Shown here in pieces: positions 9,473 to 18,760 of a DNA stretch of 64,000 nt (positions are counted from its first letter, which is position 1; each line of letters starts with the position of its first letter). The translations under genes and the position numbers were made by a program. This DNA is from Hyphomicrobium sp. (GTDB lineage: Bacteria > Pseudomonadota > Alphaproteobacteria > Rhizobiales > Hyphomicrobiaceae): contig JALHOF010000009.1 of the NCBI GenBank assembly GCA_022843145.1, positions 123,025-187,024 on the forward strand, in the 5' to 3' direction. The notes beneath the pieces are model-generated. The model was not told where the DNA came from, did not search any database, and saw only the letters and a program-made list of their open reading frames with translations.

Positions 9473-11689
9473 TCATCTGGGCTCGGCGATCACCAGCGGG
9501 CCGGTCAATCCGAAACCACCGCTGAGAGACGCCGTCGAACTGCCGCCGGCAAAGACGTCGAACGGTCCAGGTTCGATGACGAGGCGGCCTTCGTCGTCAT
9601 GATACCCGAGGTCGCTGCTGTTCAATTTGAACGTGACGGTCCGCCGTGCGCCCGCTTCAAGCCGCACCTTCTCGAACGCCTTGAGCTGCCGCACCGGCCG
9701 CGACCGGCTTGCCACCTTCTGGCGCACGTAGAGCTGCACCACCTCGTCCGCCGCGCGCTGTGACGTATTGCTGACGGTGACGGCGATCTCGATCTGGCCG
9801 CTCTGGGTGGACATCTCGCTGCCCTTGATCACGAGGTTCGCATAGTCGAAGCGTGCGTAGGACAGGCCATGACCGAATGGATAAAGCGGTGTCGTCGCCT
9901 CGTCGATGTAGCGCGAGGTATAGCGGTCGTTACCCGGCGGGCGGCTCGTCGGCAGTCCGTCATACGATATCGGGATCTGGCCGACCGAGCGCGGAAACGA
10001 CATTGGCAGTTTACCCGATGGCGTGATCTCGCCGACCAGCGCTTCGGCAATCGCCGTTCGCCCTTCGGTGCCGCCGTACCAGCCGATCAGCGTCGCCGCT
10101 GTGAACGGTTCGGTCGCGGTCAGGGCCAGCGGCCGCGCCGTAGCCACGACGAGAACGAGGGGCTTCCCTGCAGCCGCCAGCGCCGTGAGCAGCCCCTGCT
10201 GCGCTCCGGTCAATCCGAGGTAGGCGCGCGACGTGCCCTCGCCGGAAATGTCGCAATCTTCTGCCGCGATCATCACGACGACGTCGGCCCGCCGCGCCGT
10301 CTCGACCGCGCCCGCGACGTCCCCCTGCTCGTAGCCGCAGCCGTCGCCGAAGCCGCGCGCGTATTCCAGGGATTGCCCGGTGGCGAGCCTCGACCGCAAG
10401 GCGGACAGCAGCGTCTCGGTCGCCGGCCGGGTCAGTCCGGCAGGTCCCCACCACGATTGGTCGTAGTCGTTCTCCGCCCAGGCGCCGATGACGGCAATGC
10501 GGCGGGTCGCCGGCGTTAACGGCAGCGTCTCGCGCTCGTTTTTCAACAGCACGAGGGACTGCCGCGCGGCGTCTCGAGCCAGCGCGCGCACCTCCGCTTC
10601 GGCGGGCTGCGGCGGCATTTGCGGCTGCGGACGGTCGAACAATCCCATCCCGAACTTGACCCGCAATACCCGCCGGACGGCCTCATCGAGCGTCGCAATC
10701 GGGACACGGCCACCCGCGATTTCGGCTTCGAGGTGCCGTTCATAGGCCGCACCCTCCATGTCAACATCGATGCCGGCGAGCAGCGCCTTGCGGGTGGCCT
10801 CGGCCAAGTCGGCCGCCACGCCGTGATTGATCAGTTCGCCGATGGCGTTGTAGTCGGACGTAACGAACCCCTTGAAGCCGAGCCGCCCGCGCAGCAGGTC
10901 CGTCAGCAATCGACGGTCGGCGGAGACCGGGACGCCGTTGACGGTGTTGAACGCGGCCATCACCGTCTCCGACCCGGCGTCGAGCGCGGCGCGGAACGGT
11001 GGCAAATAGCGGTCGTGCAGCTCCGACGCCGGGATCGCCGCGCCGTTGTAGTCGCGGCCTGCTTCGGGCGCGCCGTAGCCGACGAAGTGTTTGACGGCCG
11101 TGGCGAGACCACCCGCGCGATAGCCCCGCACGCGAGCCGCCGCCATTGCCGATGCCAGAACGGGGTCTTCGCCCGCGCCTTCGACGACGCGCCCCCAACG
11201 GGGATCGCGCGACAAGTCGACCATCGGCGCGAACGTCCAGTTGACGCCGTTCGCTGCGGTCTCTTGTGCCACCGCACGGGTTGCAGCCTCGACCAGCCCC
11301 GGGTTCCAGGTCGCGGCCAACGCCAGGGGATGGGGCATGGCGATGCGGAACACTGTGATCGCGTCGAGCCCCATGACCAGGGGAATCCCGAGCCGCGACT
11401 GCCGCGCGGCCGCCTGATAGGCCCGAACCTCGCCCGGCTCGACGACATTCAGCATTAGCCCGATCTCACCTTTGCGGACGCGTTCGAGCTGGCCGTCGAT
11501 CGGGTCGCCGCGGGAGACGAGATTGACCTGTCCGATCTTCTCAGCGGTGGTCATCCTCGATAGCAATGTCTCGACCCGGGCATCGATCGGCGGCAGGTCG
11601 GCCATGGCCGGGAGCGACATCGTGGTAAAGACGAAGCATCCGGCTCCGACCAGGACACGGCGGCAGGCGGGCGCGAGAGAAAACGGCAT
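9473..11689 (-). CDS. GH3 beta-glucosidase, BglX-like, exported
   Basis: The product is a three-domain GH3 enzyme of about 738 residues. It has a signal peptide ending around PAMA-D, an N-terminal TIM barrel with KHFVGYGAPEAG (about residue 200) and nucleophile Asp 279 in VTSDYNAIGEL, an alpha/beta sandwich (SLVLLKNERETLPL onward), and a C-terminal fibronectin III-like domain (ADEVVQLYVRQ). It hydrolyses terminal beta-linked glucose, probably in the periplasm. The start at 11689 puts the signal peptide at the N-terminus; a longer form would need TTG at 11740. Its position amid glucan synthesis and export genes suggests trimming or recycling of periplasmic glucan, which is inference. Confidence 0.9.
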   Translation of the reverse strand: MPFSLAPACRRVLVGAGCFVFTTMSLPAMADLPPIDARVETLLSRMTTAEKIGQVNLVSRGDPIDGQLERVRKGEIGLMLNVVEPGEVRAYQAAARQSRLGIPLVMGLDAITVFRIAMPHPLALAATWNPGLVEAATRAVAQETAANGVNWTFAPMVDLSRDPRWGRVVEGAGEDPVLASAMAAARVRGYRAGGLATAVKHFVGYGAPEAGRDYNGAAIPASELHDRYLPPFRAALDAGSETVMAAFNTVNGVPVSADRRLLTDLLRGRLGFKGFVTSDYNAIGELINHGVAADLAEATRKALLAGIDVDMEGAAYERHLEAEIAGGRVPIATLDEAVRRVLRVKFGMGLFDRPQPQMPPQPAEAEVRALARDAARQSLVLLKNERETLPLTPATRRIAVIGAWAENDYDQSWWGPAGLTRPATETLLSALRSRLATGQSLEYARGFGDGCGYEQGDVAGAVETARRADVVVMIAAEDCDISGEGTSRAYLGLTGAQQGLLTALAAAGKPLVLVVATARPLALTATEPFTAATLIGWYGGTEGRTAIAEALVGEITPSGKLPMSFPRSVGQIPISYDGLPTSRPPGNDRYTSRYIDEATTPLYPFGHGLSYARFDYANLVIKGSEMSTQSGQIEIAVTVSNTSQRAADEVVQLYVRQKVASRSRPVRQLKAFEKVRLEAGARRTVTFKLNSSDLGYHDDEGRLVIEPGPFDVFAGGSSTASLSGGFGLTGPLVIAEPR

Positions 11690-11806
11690 GGGATCCCATC
11701 GATCTGGAGCAGCCTGGACAGCCTCATAGGGCACCGCCAAGTGATCCGTCCATTGGCCGAGCGCTGATGGATGTGGCTTGACTGCAACTTTCCGCGCCCT
11801 CGCGAA

Positions 11807-12004
11807 TTATTGATACGTCCAGTATGGCATCCCAGGTGCGTTACTGGGTGCTTGGGCGTAAATGTCACGCCCATCATAGACATGTGATGCCTTGAGAGGG
11901 TCCCAATTTCGAGGCAAAGCTGATCCGGATACTGTGTCCGGAAGTAGAAAGATCAGGGCTTCAACTCGCCCGGGAGTGAAAGAACCCAATTCTGTCATTT
12001 CCAT
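11807..12004 (-). CDS. Possible small protein, unknown
   Basis: This 65-codon frame starts immediately after an in-frame stop and has mixed codon use with many A/T third positions, unlike its neighbours. The predicted product has no signal peptide or membrane segment and ends HVYDGRDIYAQAPSNAPG followed by MPYWTYQ. I do not recognise it. It may be a real small gene, a remnant of a transferred gene, or chance. The rest of the 398-bp gap (11690-12087) between the GH3 gene and ribA is AT-richer than its surroundings and should hold the promoters of both; I saw no FMN-riboswitch core before ribA. Confidence 0.2.
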   Translation of the reverse strand: MEMTELGSFTPGRVEALIFLLPDTVSGSALPRNWDPLKASHVYDGRDIYAQAPSNAPGMPYWTYQ

Positions 12005-12087
12005 TCATCCGGCGTTCAAGCTTGATCGTCCACCTATGACGCTCAACTGATCCTGCCAAAAATTCGCGACGTCCCTTGGAGAGGTCC

Positions 12088-12723
12088 ATGAAGTCCAACG
12101 CGGTCAAGTCCGTGGTGCTCGATATCGACTGGTCGGCGCAGACCGTTCTGCCGATCGAGTTCGAAGGCCGTGAAGTGCTACTCGATGCGCGCGCCTATCA
12201 AGGCGTGGAAACGGCATCGCAAGCGCTCGCGCTCATTCACCGCGCTCCGGGTGTATCGGCCACCGAGATCCCTCTGGTACGTGTCCACTCGGGCTGCGTG
12301 ACAGGCGACATCTTCCATTCGCTCAAGTGCGACTGCTACCAGCAGCTTCAGGCTGCTCTCAAGCTCGTTACCGAAGCGCCGCTCGGCGTCATCATCTATC
12401 TGCCGTATCACGAAGGCCGTGGCATCGGCCTCGTCAATAAGATCCGTGCCTACGCTCTGCAGGATCAGGGCCTCGACACCGTGGACGCGAACATCGAGAT
12501 CGGCGCGCCGATCGATGCACGCGAGTACGATCTCTCGGCGCAGATCCTGTTCGATCTCGACATGCCGGAGATCAAGCTGCTGACGAATAACCCGGCCAAG
12601 GTCGAGGCGCTCAAGGCGCAGGGCATCAAGGTCGCGGAGCAGGTCTCCGTGGTCACCGAGCCGAGCCTCTACAACAAGCGCTATCTCGAAACCAAGCGCG
12701 CGCGCATGGCACACAAGATCTGA
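12088..12723 (+). CDS. ribA: GTP cyclohydrolase II, stand-alone RibA
   Basis: The 211-residue product matches GTP cyclohydrolase II along its length. Zinc ligands are present in HSGCVTGD and [23 protein letters not shown] carries the catalytic Tyr; IDAREYDL carries the Asp/Arg pair; LLTNNPAKV is the conserved end. The enzyme opens GTP to the diaminopyrimidine used for riboflavin. Two consensus positions differ from E. coli RibA: Glu before the first zinc Cys is Gly, and RQEGR reads YHEGR. ATG 12088 follows a GGAGAGG ribosome binding site. Most Hyphomicrobiales carry a RibBA fusion for riboflavin, so this copy may serve another product together with the RibD and PTPS-like genes downstream; that is inference. 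Confidence 0.88.
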   Translation: MKSNAVKSVVLDIDWSAQTVLPIEFEGREVLLDARAYQGVETASQALALIHRAPGVSATEIPLVRVHSGCVTGDIFHSLKCDCYQQLQAALKLVTEAPLGVIIYLPYHEGRGIGLVNKIRAYALQDQGLDTVDANIEIGAPIDAREYDLSAQILFDLDMPEIKLLTNNPAKVEALKAQGIKVAEQVSVVTEPSLYNKRYLETKRARMAHKI

Positions 12724-12759
12724 GATTGGCGTCTGCCGACCTGAGTTCTACGAACGCTC

Positions 12760-12794
12760 AAAGACCCGCCCCGGACGCTCCGGAGCGGGTCTTT
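12760..12794 (+). terminator. Intrinsic terminator after ribA
   Basis: A 15-bp stem with one mismatch (AAAGACCCGC.. / ..GCGGGTCTTT) closes a 5-nt loop at 12775-12779. The A and T runs at the stem ends let it work in either direction, although the ABC exporter gene on the other strand stops about 90 bp away. Confidence 0.8.
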
Positions 12795-12885
12795 TGATTG
12801 CTGCAGTCCGTCTTACGGATCTCGCCGGTGGCAAACCCGCGCTCTTTCACTTGCGCTTCGAGTGCCGACCAGCACCCGTGCGGGG

Positions 12886-14649
12886 CTACTCAACGCGCGC
12901 AATCGGATCCTGCACCGGTTCGGTCGGCACTGTGAACCCGCCCTCTGCCACCATGCGTGCGAACAGCCCCTTGTCCGCGACCAGCGACCGGAACGTCCCT
13001 CGCTCGACGATCTCGCCGTGATCGAGGACGATGATCTGGTCGGCATTGGCCACCGTCGACAGCCGGTGGGCGATGATGAAGGTCGTCCGTCCCCTGCGGA
13101 GCGCGTCGAGCGCCCGCTTGATCTTGGCTTCCGTCTCGGCATCCAGCGCGCTGGTCGCCTCGTCGAGCATCAGGATCGGCGCGTCCTTCAGGATGGCGCG
13201 GGCGATGGCGAGCCGCTGACGCTCACCGCCCGAAAGCGATGCGCCGCGTTCGCCGATCACGAACGCATAGCCTTCTGGCTTGCGCATGATGAAGTCGTGC
13301 GCTTCGGCCAGTCTGGCCGCGCGCTCGATCTCCTCGTCGGTCGCGCCCGGTCGGCCGACGCGGATGTTCTCGGCAATCGATCGGTTGAAAAGGCCGGCAT
13401 CCTGGAACACGACCGCGATCTGATGGCGAAGGCTATCTAGCGTCACGCTGGAAATATCATGGCCGTCGATGGTGATGCGGCCGCTGTCTGGCGCCCGCAG
13501 GCGCTGCAGCAGACTGAGCGTCGTGGTCTTGCCGGATCCGGTTGGTCCGACGATGGCGAACGTCTCGCCTGGCTTGGCGGAAAACGAGATGCCGGTGATC
13601 CCCTGATCGCTCTTCGGGAACCGATAGGACACGTCGTCGAAGGCGACGGCCCCTTCAGCCGGCGGCAGCGCGAGTGCGCCCGGCGCCTCGACGATAGTCG
13701 CCTTTTCGTCGAGCAGCGCAAAGAACGTGCGCAAGGTCGGTGCGCCTTGATGGATGCGCACGACGAAACTCGACAGCTGGTCGAGCTTGCCGATCAGGAG
13801 ATTGGCGAATGCGACGAACGCCACGATCTCACCGACCGATAGCTCGCCGCGCGCAGCCAGCACCGCGCCGACCGAGAACACCAGCACCATGGTTATGGTG
13901 GCCGACGCACGCTGCAGCACGGTCAGCACGCCCCACCACGTCAGCACCGGATACTGCGCGTTGAGGAGCTGTCCCATCATGCCGCGCATCGCTTCGACTT
14001 CGGCCGCGAGCCGTCCGTAGCTCTGCACGATCAGCACGTTGCCCAGCACGTCGCCGACCCGGCCCGAGACGCCATACCGGTACTTCTCGACCTCATCCTG
14101 GCCGCTCGACGTCTTGCGGATGACGATGACGTTGAGAACCGTGTAGGCGATCGCGAGCCCGGCCAGGATCACCGCCATGCGCCAGTCCATGCTGATGGCA
14201 GTGGGCACCAGAAGTATGATGCCGACGAGCGCGGTCAACTGCTCGCGGAGCGCGCTGAGCCAAAGCCAGAACAGGCCGTCTGTTCCCCACAGTATGGCGC
14301 TGACCACGGCGCCTGATCCGCGTTCGGCGTGATAGCTGACGGGAAGCGTGATCGCCTGTTCGAAGGCGCTACCCATGACCGCGAGGCGGCGGCGGTGGGC
14401 GAGGCGGTCCGACAGAACCGCGACGACCGTCGACGCGATGATGCCGAAGATGCCGATGGCGGCCCAAAGCGCGATGGTCGGGAACGCATTCTGGCCTTTC
14501 GACAGGGCATCGACGACGCGGCCGAATAGGATTGGTTCGGCGAGTTGTACGATTGCGATGACGATGCCGGCGAACGCCAGCCACAGCGCCAGCGTCTTCT
14601 CGGCCGATAGCAAGCCGAGGGCGCGTTGATAGAGTTGCACGAGGGTCAT
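12886..14649 (-). CDS. ndvA: NdvA/ChvA-like glucan ABC exporter (fused permease-ATPase)
   Basis: The 587-residue protein is a half-transporter. Six membrane segments in residues 1-310 are followed by an ATPase domain with Walker A GPTGSGKTT, signature LSGGERQR, Walker B ILMLDEATS and H-loop IIAHRLSTV. It resembles NdvA/ChvA, the exporter of cyclic beta-1,2-glucan in rhizobia, more than MsbA: AEPILFGRVVDALS, LLVPTAISMDWR, NAQYPVLTWWG, FANLLIGKLD, and VFQDAGLFNRSIAENIR all follow NdvA. No NdvB cyclic glucan synthase is in the window; the nearest glucan synthase is OpgH at 22.4 kb. Its ATG overlaps the stop of the YfhO-like gene (ATGA), so the two are translationally coupled. Substrate is inferred. 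Confidence 0.8.
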   Translation of the reverse strand: MTLVQLYQRALGLLSAEKTLALWLAFAGIVIAIVQLAEPILFGRVVDALSKGQNAFPTIALWAAIGIFGIIASTVVAVLSDRLAHRRRLAVMGSAFEQAITLPVSYHAERGSGAVVSAILWGTDGLFWLWLSALREQLTALVGIILLVPTAISMDWRMAVILAGLAIAYTVLNVIVIRKTSSGQDEVEKYRYGVSGRVGDVLGNVLIVQSYGRLAAEVEAMRGMMGQLLNAQYPVLTWWGVLTVLQRASATITMVLVFSVGAVLAARGELSVGEIVAFVAFANLLIGKLDQLSSFVVRIHQGAPTLRTFFALLDEKATIVEAPGALALPPAEGAVAFDDVSYRFPKSDQGITGISFSAKPGETFAIVGPTGSGKTTTLSLLQRLRAPDSGRITIDGHDISSVTLDSLRHQIAVVFQDAGLFNRSIAENIRVGRPGATDEEIERAARLAEAHDFIMRKPEGYAFVIGERGASLSGGERQRLAIARAILKDAPILMLDEATSALDAETEAKIKRALDALRRGRTTFIIAHRLSTVANADQIIVLDHGEIVERGTFRSLVADKGLFARMVAEGGFTVPTEPVQDPIARVE

Positions 14650-17027
14650 CGCTCGCGTCCTCCGGTGGTTATTGGATTGTTGGGCGCGAACCAGCGTTGC
14701 CGAGCCTCGGAGAGTGCGCCGGCGACGGGACGGAAGACGAAGCGAACTCTGTGCGTGCCGGGCGGAACCGCGACGGCGCGGAACAACACGTTGGCTTTGA
14801 GTAGCGGCGCGGGGCGGCCGTCGACCTCGGCGAACCACCACGGCTGCCAAATGTCGTTCAGCACGACGGCGCCGCCCGTGCGGCTCTCGGCTTCGATTTC
14901 GACGCTGTCGTGGCGATAGCGGAGGATCTTCACGCGGCCGATGTCGTCTGCCGCCTGCGCTGTCGACGCGCTCGAGGGAAGCGACGCCACGGCGTCCGCG
15001 TCCAGAAGCACGGTGCGGGTAAAATCCACCTCGGGCCAAATTCCCGTGGCGAGGATCGACTTGAAATCCGCCGCTTGGGCCGAGGTCGCGAACAGAACGC
15101 GCGGCATCGCGCGCGGGTTCTCGTAGATGAAGGCATCATTCGTGCGGGCAACCAAGTTGAGATCGCCCGGGTTCAGCGACTTGTCGGCCTCCTCGATCGG
15201 CGAACCCGATGCGATCCAGCGCAATCCCAGCATGTCGGCGAGCGTCGAACGGTAGGACGGGAACAGCGGTGGCAGTTTGCGGTCGCGCGTCGAGACGCTG
15301 GCGTCCTCGGCTCCGGTCGCGCGTGTGTAGTCGCCGAGGCGGACAGGGTTGTAGCCGAGCGTGTTCTCCAGCCGGTGCGTGAGGCTGGCGTTCGGCCAGT
15401 GAAACCCGACGCCGACGAGTTCGATGCGGTCTCGGTGCGTGTCGGTGCGCCCGGCCGCGACCTTCGCCTTCAGGAATGCGATGGTGTCGTTGGTGCTTTT
15501 CGGCTCGAGCACCTCATAGACGCTGGGCGGCAACGCCGTCGCGCCGCCCGGGCCGTTGGCGATCGCGAGGTCGAGCACGGTGAACACAGCGAGAATGCCG
15601 CCCGCCACCACCGGCCGAAGCGGGTAGATCCATGCCGCGGCAGCCAGTGCCATCGCGCCGCCTGCGAACAGTACGGCTGCTTCTTCGAGCGGCGGGATTG
15701 CGCGCAAGGTCGCTTCGAAGCTGATCGAAAGGGCCAGTCCGCAGCCGAGCGCGGCGACCGGTATCAGAGCGGCGATCGCCCATTGCCATCGCCGGAGCGG
15801 CGGCAGCGTCGCCGTCAGCAGCCGATGCGCCACGTAACCAGCCAGGATGGACGCAAGATAGCCGATCAAGAACACCGCGTCCGCCGGCCGGCGGTAGAGG
15901 TCGACGCCGGGCAGGGCAGCGTGCATCACCTGGAACGCGGGCGTGTACCAGCCGAGCGCATAGACGATCATGACGCCGAGCGCGAGCGTGTAGAAGCGGA
16001 CCGGCTTGACCCACAGCATACCCGTCAGAGCGCCGAGGATGAGCAACAGCATCGGCACCGCGCCGACGTACATTTGTCCGACGTTCTGCGCGATGAACAA
16101 CCCGGTATCCTGCCAGCGCATACTCGGCGGACCCCAGTAGTCCGACATATCCCCCGACGAGCCGAACACATCGGGTGCGAACAGCGTGAGCAGCAGCGCC
16201 GGATGCAATGATCCGCGCCCCGCGCCCTCGAGGTCGATCGCAGGCCGGTTGCTGTCACCGGCCACCAGCATCGTCATGAGGATCGGCAGCGCGATCACGG
16301 CGAGGCCGGCAATCCCGCCCACCGCCAGCGTGGGAACCGTCGCCTGCGCCTCGTCGAGCGGCTTCGGTGCCGACGCCCAGTGCCAGACGACGTAGCCGAT
16401 CAACACATAGATGCCGAGCAGCGCCACCTGATCGCGACCGAGCACCATCGCCGCTGCCGCCAGACCCGCCACGAGCCCATAGCCGAGCGACCGGCGCTCC
16501 AGCGCGCGCGACAGCCACAGCAGCGTGAGCGGAAGATAGGCGAGCGAGAGCACCTGTCCGGTATGCTGGATGCGCCAAGCCATGGCCGCGCCGAAGCCGA
16601 ACCCGAGGGCGGCCAGCAGCGCGCCCGCCCAATGCCATCCCATGTCGCGGAAATAGAGGATAATCCCAATGCCGCCCGCCAGGATGGTCAGCAGCACCGT
16701 CGTATCGACCGCGCGCAGGCTCGGCGCGCCATTGAACAATGCGAGCAGCAGGAATGGCGGCGAGAAGATCAGCGATTGTGGATCGGCGATCTGCGGGTGG
16801 CCGGAAAACACGTATGGCGCCCAGAACGGACTTTCGCCGTGGGCGAGGCTCCAGGCGAGAAACTGGATCTGCGGCTGGAAATGCGCCTTCGCATCCCACG
16901 GCACGGTCACCGCGCCCGACAGCCACGGCCAGCCGAGCACGAGCCAGCCGAGTGCAAACGCCAGCGCGACCGGTACGAGCGGCCACGACAGAAAACCGCG
17001 GGGTTGATCGAGGAGCGTGCGGCGCAT
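14646..17027 (-). CDS. YfhO-like large membrane protein, GT-C type
   Basis: This protein of about 793 residues has roughly 12-13 hydrophobic segments and a soluble C-terminal domain, the layout of YfhO/PMT-type GT-C membrane proteins. Near the N-terminus are PWDAKAHFQPQIQFLAWSL and PFWAPYVFSGHPQIADPQS, the acidic-plus-YxxxGHP motifs of YfhO. The C-terminal part (RTGGAVVLNDIWQPWWFAEVD-like ending) is also typical. YfhO of Gram-positives is needed for glycosylation of lipoteichoic acid; the substrate here is unknown. Start 17027 (MRRTLLDQ) is preferred over the Arg-rich upstream extension. Coupling to the glucan exporter suggests that it modifies the exported glycan, which is inference. Confidence 0.75.
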   Translation of the reverse strand: MRRTLLDQPRGFLSWPLVPVALAFALGWLVLGWPWLSGAVTVPWDAKAHFQPQIQFLAWSLAHGESPFWAPYVFSGHPQIADPQSLIFSPPFLLLALFNGAPSLRAVDTTVLLTILAGGIGIILYFRDMGWHWAGALLAALGFGFGAAMAWRIQHTGQVLSLAYLPLTLLWLSRALERRSLGYGLVAGLAAAAMVLGRDQVALLGIYVLIGYVVWHWASAPKPLDEAQATVPTLAVGGIAGLAVIALPILMTMLVAGDSNRPAIDLEGAGRGSLHPALLLTLFAPDVFGSSGDMSDYWGPPSMRWQDTGLFIAQNVGQMYVGAVPMLLLILGALTGMLWVKPVRFYTLALGVMIVYALGWYTPAFQVMHAALPGVDLYRRPADAVFLIGYLASILAGYVAHRLLTATLPPLRRWQWAIAALIPVAALGCGLALSISFEATLRAIPPLEEAAVLFAGGAMALAAAAWIYPLRPVVAGGILAVFTVLDLAIANGPGGATALPPSVYEVLEPKSTNDTIAFLKAKVAAGRTDTHRDRIELVGVGFHWPNASLTHRLENTLGYNPVRLGDYTRATGAEDASVSTRDRKLPPLFPSYRSTLADMLGLRWIASGSPIEEADKSLNPGDLNLVARTNDAFIYENPRAMPRVLFATSAQAADFKSILATGIWPEVDFTRTVLLDADAVASLPSSASTAQAADDIGRVKILRYRHDSVEIEAESRTGGAVVLNDIWQPWWFAEVDGRPAPLLKANVLFRAVAVPPGTHRVRFVFRPVAGALSEARQRWFAPNNPITTGGRER

Positions 17028-17313
17028 GGACGGGGCTGCGTGCGGATCCGGTGGCAGGAGGAACCCCGTCCGGATCGGCTGGGCGGAGGGATGTCGTCCG
17101 TGCGCTCCACCTGTTTGGGCGGGGCGACGGCGTGGCTCTATAGCACGCGTTCGCCGCCGCCGCGCGTCCTCTAGCCACATCCTTCCGGCTACAACCCGAA
17201 CGATTTTCGCCGGGTACCATCAAGAGGTGTAAGCGCCATCCCCTCGCCGTACTCCGGCCGAGGTGCTATGCGAGCACGCCCCGGTGCGACGGGGACGAGG
17301 AGGCGAAGGAACG

Positions 17314-18054
17314 ATGACGGCCGAACGCGGATCACTGCGCCGAACCGGGGTAGAGGGCAGCCTCCGCCTCATCCGCGAGGCCGACCCCAGCCGGCCGTTC
17401 GTCGTCGCCCAGCTCGGTCAGTCCCTCGACGGCCGCATTGCCACGCCGACTGGCGAGAGCCGCTGGATCAACCGCGACGCGGCGCTCGATCATTTGCACC
17501 GGCTGCGCGATGCGGTCGATGCGGTGGTGGTCGGCGTCGGAACAGTGATCGCCGACGACCCCATGCTCAATGTTCGCCGGGTCACTCCGCGCACTCCGGG
17601 CGGATTGCCGCCCGCTCGCGTCGTCATCGATCCGCACGGCCGGCTTCCGGCCGACGCGCGGCTGCTGGCCGAAGACGGCGCGCGCCGCATCGTCGTCCGC
17701 CGGGCTGGCACCGAGCCGCGCACACCGACGCCGCCCGGCGTCGAGGTCGTGCGCGTCGAACCCGATCATGCGCTGATGCACCCGCGCGCGATCGTCGCTG
17801 CGCTCTTCGCGCTCGGCCTGCGTCGTCTCTTGATCGAGGGCGGTGCATGGACCGTGTCGTCGTTCATCGACGCCGGCACGATCGACCGCTTGCACGTTCT
17901 CGTCGCACCGATGATCCTCGGCTCCGGCAAAACGGGGCTTTCGCTGTCGCCGATTGCGCGTCTCGATCAGGCGCGCCGCCCGGTGACGCAAGTGCATGTG
18001 CTGGACGACGGCGACGTGCTATTCGATTGCGACTTGAGGGAGACGTCAGCCTGA
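17314..18054 (+). CDS. RibD C-terminal domain reductase
   Basis: The 246-residue product is a stand-alone RibD C-terminal (dihydrofolate-reductase-like) domain without the zinc deaminase half of RibD. Motifs are QLGQSLDGRIA near residue 34, VVVGVGTVIADDPML, RVVIDPHGRLP, and LIEGGAWTVSSFIDAG followed by APMILGSG. Such domains use NADPH to reduce the ribosyl side chain of the GTP cyclohydrolase II product. The ribosome binding site AGGCGAAGGA sits just before ATG 17314. With ribA nearby and cytochrome b561 next downstream, it may act in a variant, non-riboflavin pathway; this is inferred from context. Confidence 0.82.
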   Translation: MTAERGSLRRTGVEGSLRLIREADPSRPFVVAQLGQSLDGRIATPTGESRWINRDAALDHLHRLRDAVDAVVVGVGTVIADDPMLNVRRVTPRTPGGLPPARVVIDPHGRLPADARLLAEDGARRIVVRRAGTEPRTPTPPGVEVVRVEPDHALMHPRAIVAALFALGLRRLLIEGGAWTVSSFIDAGTIDRLHVLVAPMILGSGKTGLSLSPIARLDQARRPVTQVHVLDDGDVLFDCDLRETSA

Positions 18055-18101
18055 GCGGCGCCGCCTTGCGCCGCGTTCACATTCCAGGAAAGGCCGCACC
18101 G

Positions 18102-18701
18102 ATGCCGAAAACGACATCCGCACCGAGCCGCCCCACGGGCCGCGCAACCGCCTCGCCGCCCGTCGAGGTCTACAGCCCTCGGGCTCGCATGTATCACTGG
18201 ATCATGGTCCCGCTGCTGCTGACCCAGATCCCGGTCGGCATCTACATGGTCTATCGCGGCACCACGCTCAACATCTGGGACGGCACGACCAACACGCTCT
18301 ATGACACCCACAAGCTGATCGGCGTTACCATCTTCTTCCTGGTGATGGCGCGGCTCACCTATCGGCTGTCGAACGGCGCACCGGCCGACGAGCCGACGAT
18401 CGAACCCTGGCAGAAGACGATTTCGCACATCACGCATTGGGCGCTCTACGCGCTACTGATCATCGTAGCCATCGGCGGCTATCTCGGCGTGTCCTACTAC
18501 GGCGCGGCCAAGCCATTCGGCATTCAGCTGCCGGTGTTCGTCGCCAAGAACGAGGATACGGCGAACGCGATCTTCGCGCTGCATCGAGCGGGCGGTCTGA
18601 TCCTTGCCGGGCTCATCGCCATGCACATTGGCGCTGCGTTGTTCCATCATCTGATCCGTAAGGACAACGTCCTGCGCCGGATGATCGGGACGCCGAAGTA
18701 G
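18102..18701 (+). CDS. Cytochrome b561-type membrane protein
   Basis: The 199-residue protein has four membrane helices with His residues placed to bind two b-type hemes: RMYHWIM, DTHKLIG, SHITHWALY, LHRAGG and MHIGAALFHH. Bacterial b561 proteins move electrons between quinol and periplasmic partners, for example to deal with superoxide. The ribosome binding site AGGAAAGG is at about 18086. It begins 47 bp after the RibD-like gene on the same strand and is probably co-transcribed with it, which is unusual for b561 and could link electron transfer to the same pathway. Confidence 0.85.
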   Translation: MPKTTSAPSRPTGRATASPPVEVYSPRARMYHWIMVPLLLTQIPVGIYMVYRGTTLNIWDGTTNTLYDTHKLIGVTIFFLVMARLTYRLSNGAPADEPTIEPWQKTISHITHWALYALLIIVAIGGYLGVSYYGAAKPFGIQLPVFVAKNEDTANAIFALHRAGGLILAGLIAMHIGAALFHHLIRKDNVLRRMIGTPK

Positions 18702-18720
18702 AAGGCGATGAGCGCGAAAG

Positions 18721-18750
18721 CGTCCAGCCGCTCGCGTCAGCGGCTGGACG
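18721..18750. terminator. Hairpin between convergent genes
   Basis: A perfect 12-bp stem (CGTCCAGCCGCT / AGCGGCTGGACG) with a 6-nt loop lies between the b561 gene (+) and the methyltransferase gene (-). The T-run is weak on the plus strand. A bidirectional terminator is the simplest reading. Confidence 0.6.
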
Positions 18751-18760
18751 CCTGTCGCTT

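Noticed and set aside
11940-12087. FMN riboswitch before ribA
   Set aside because: Looked for the conserved GGGGCAGGGTGAAATTCCC-like core and found none.
14910-16211. Long frame opposite the YfhO-like gene
   Set aside because: Gln/Arg-rich, no known motif, wholly inside a membrane-protein gene.
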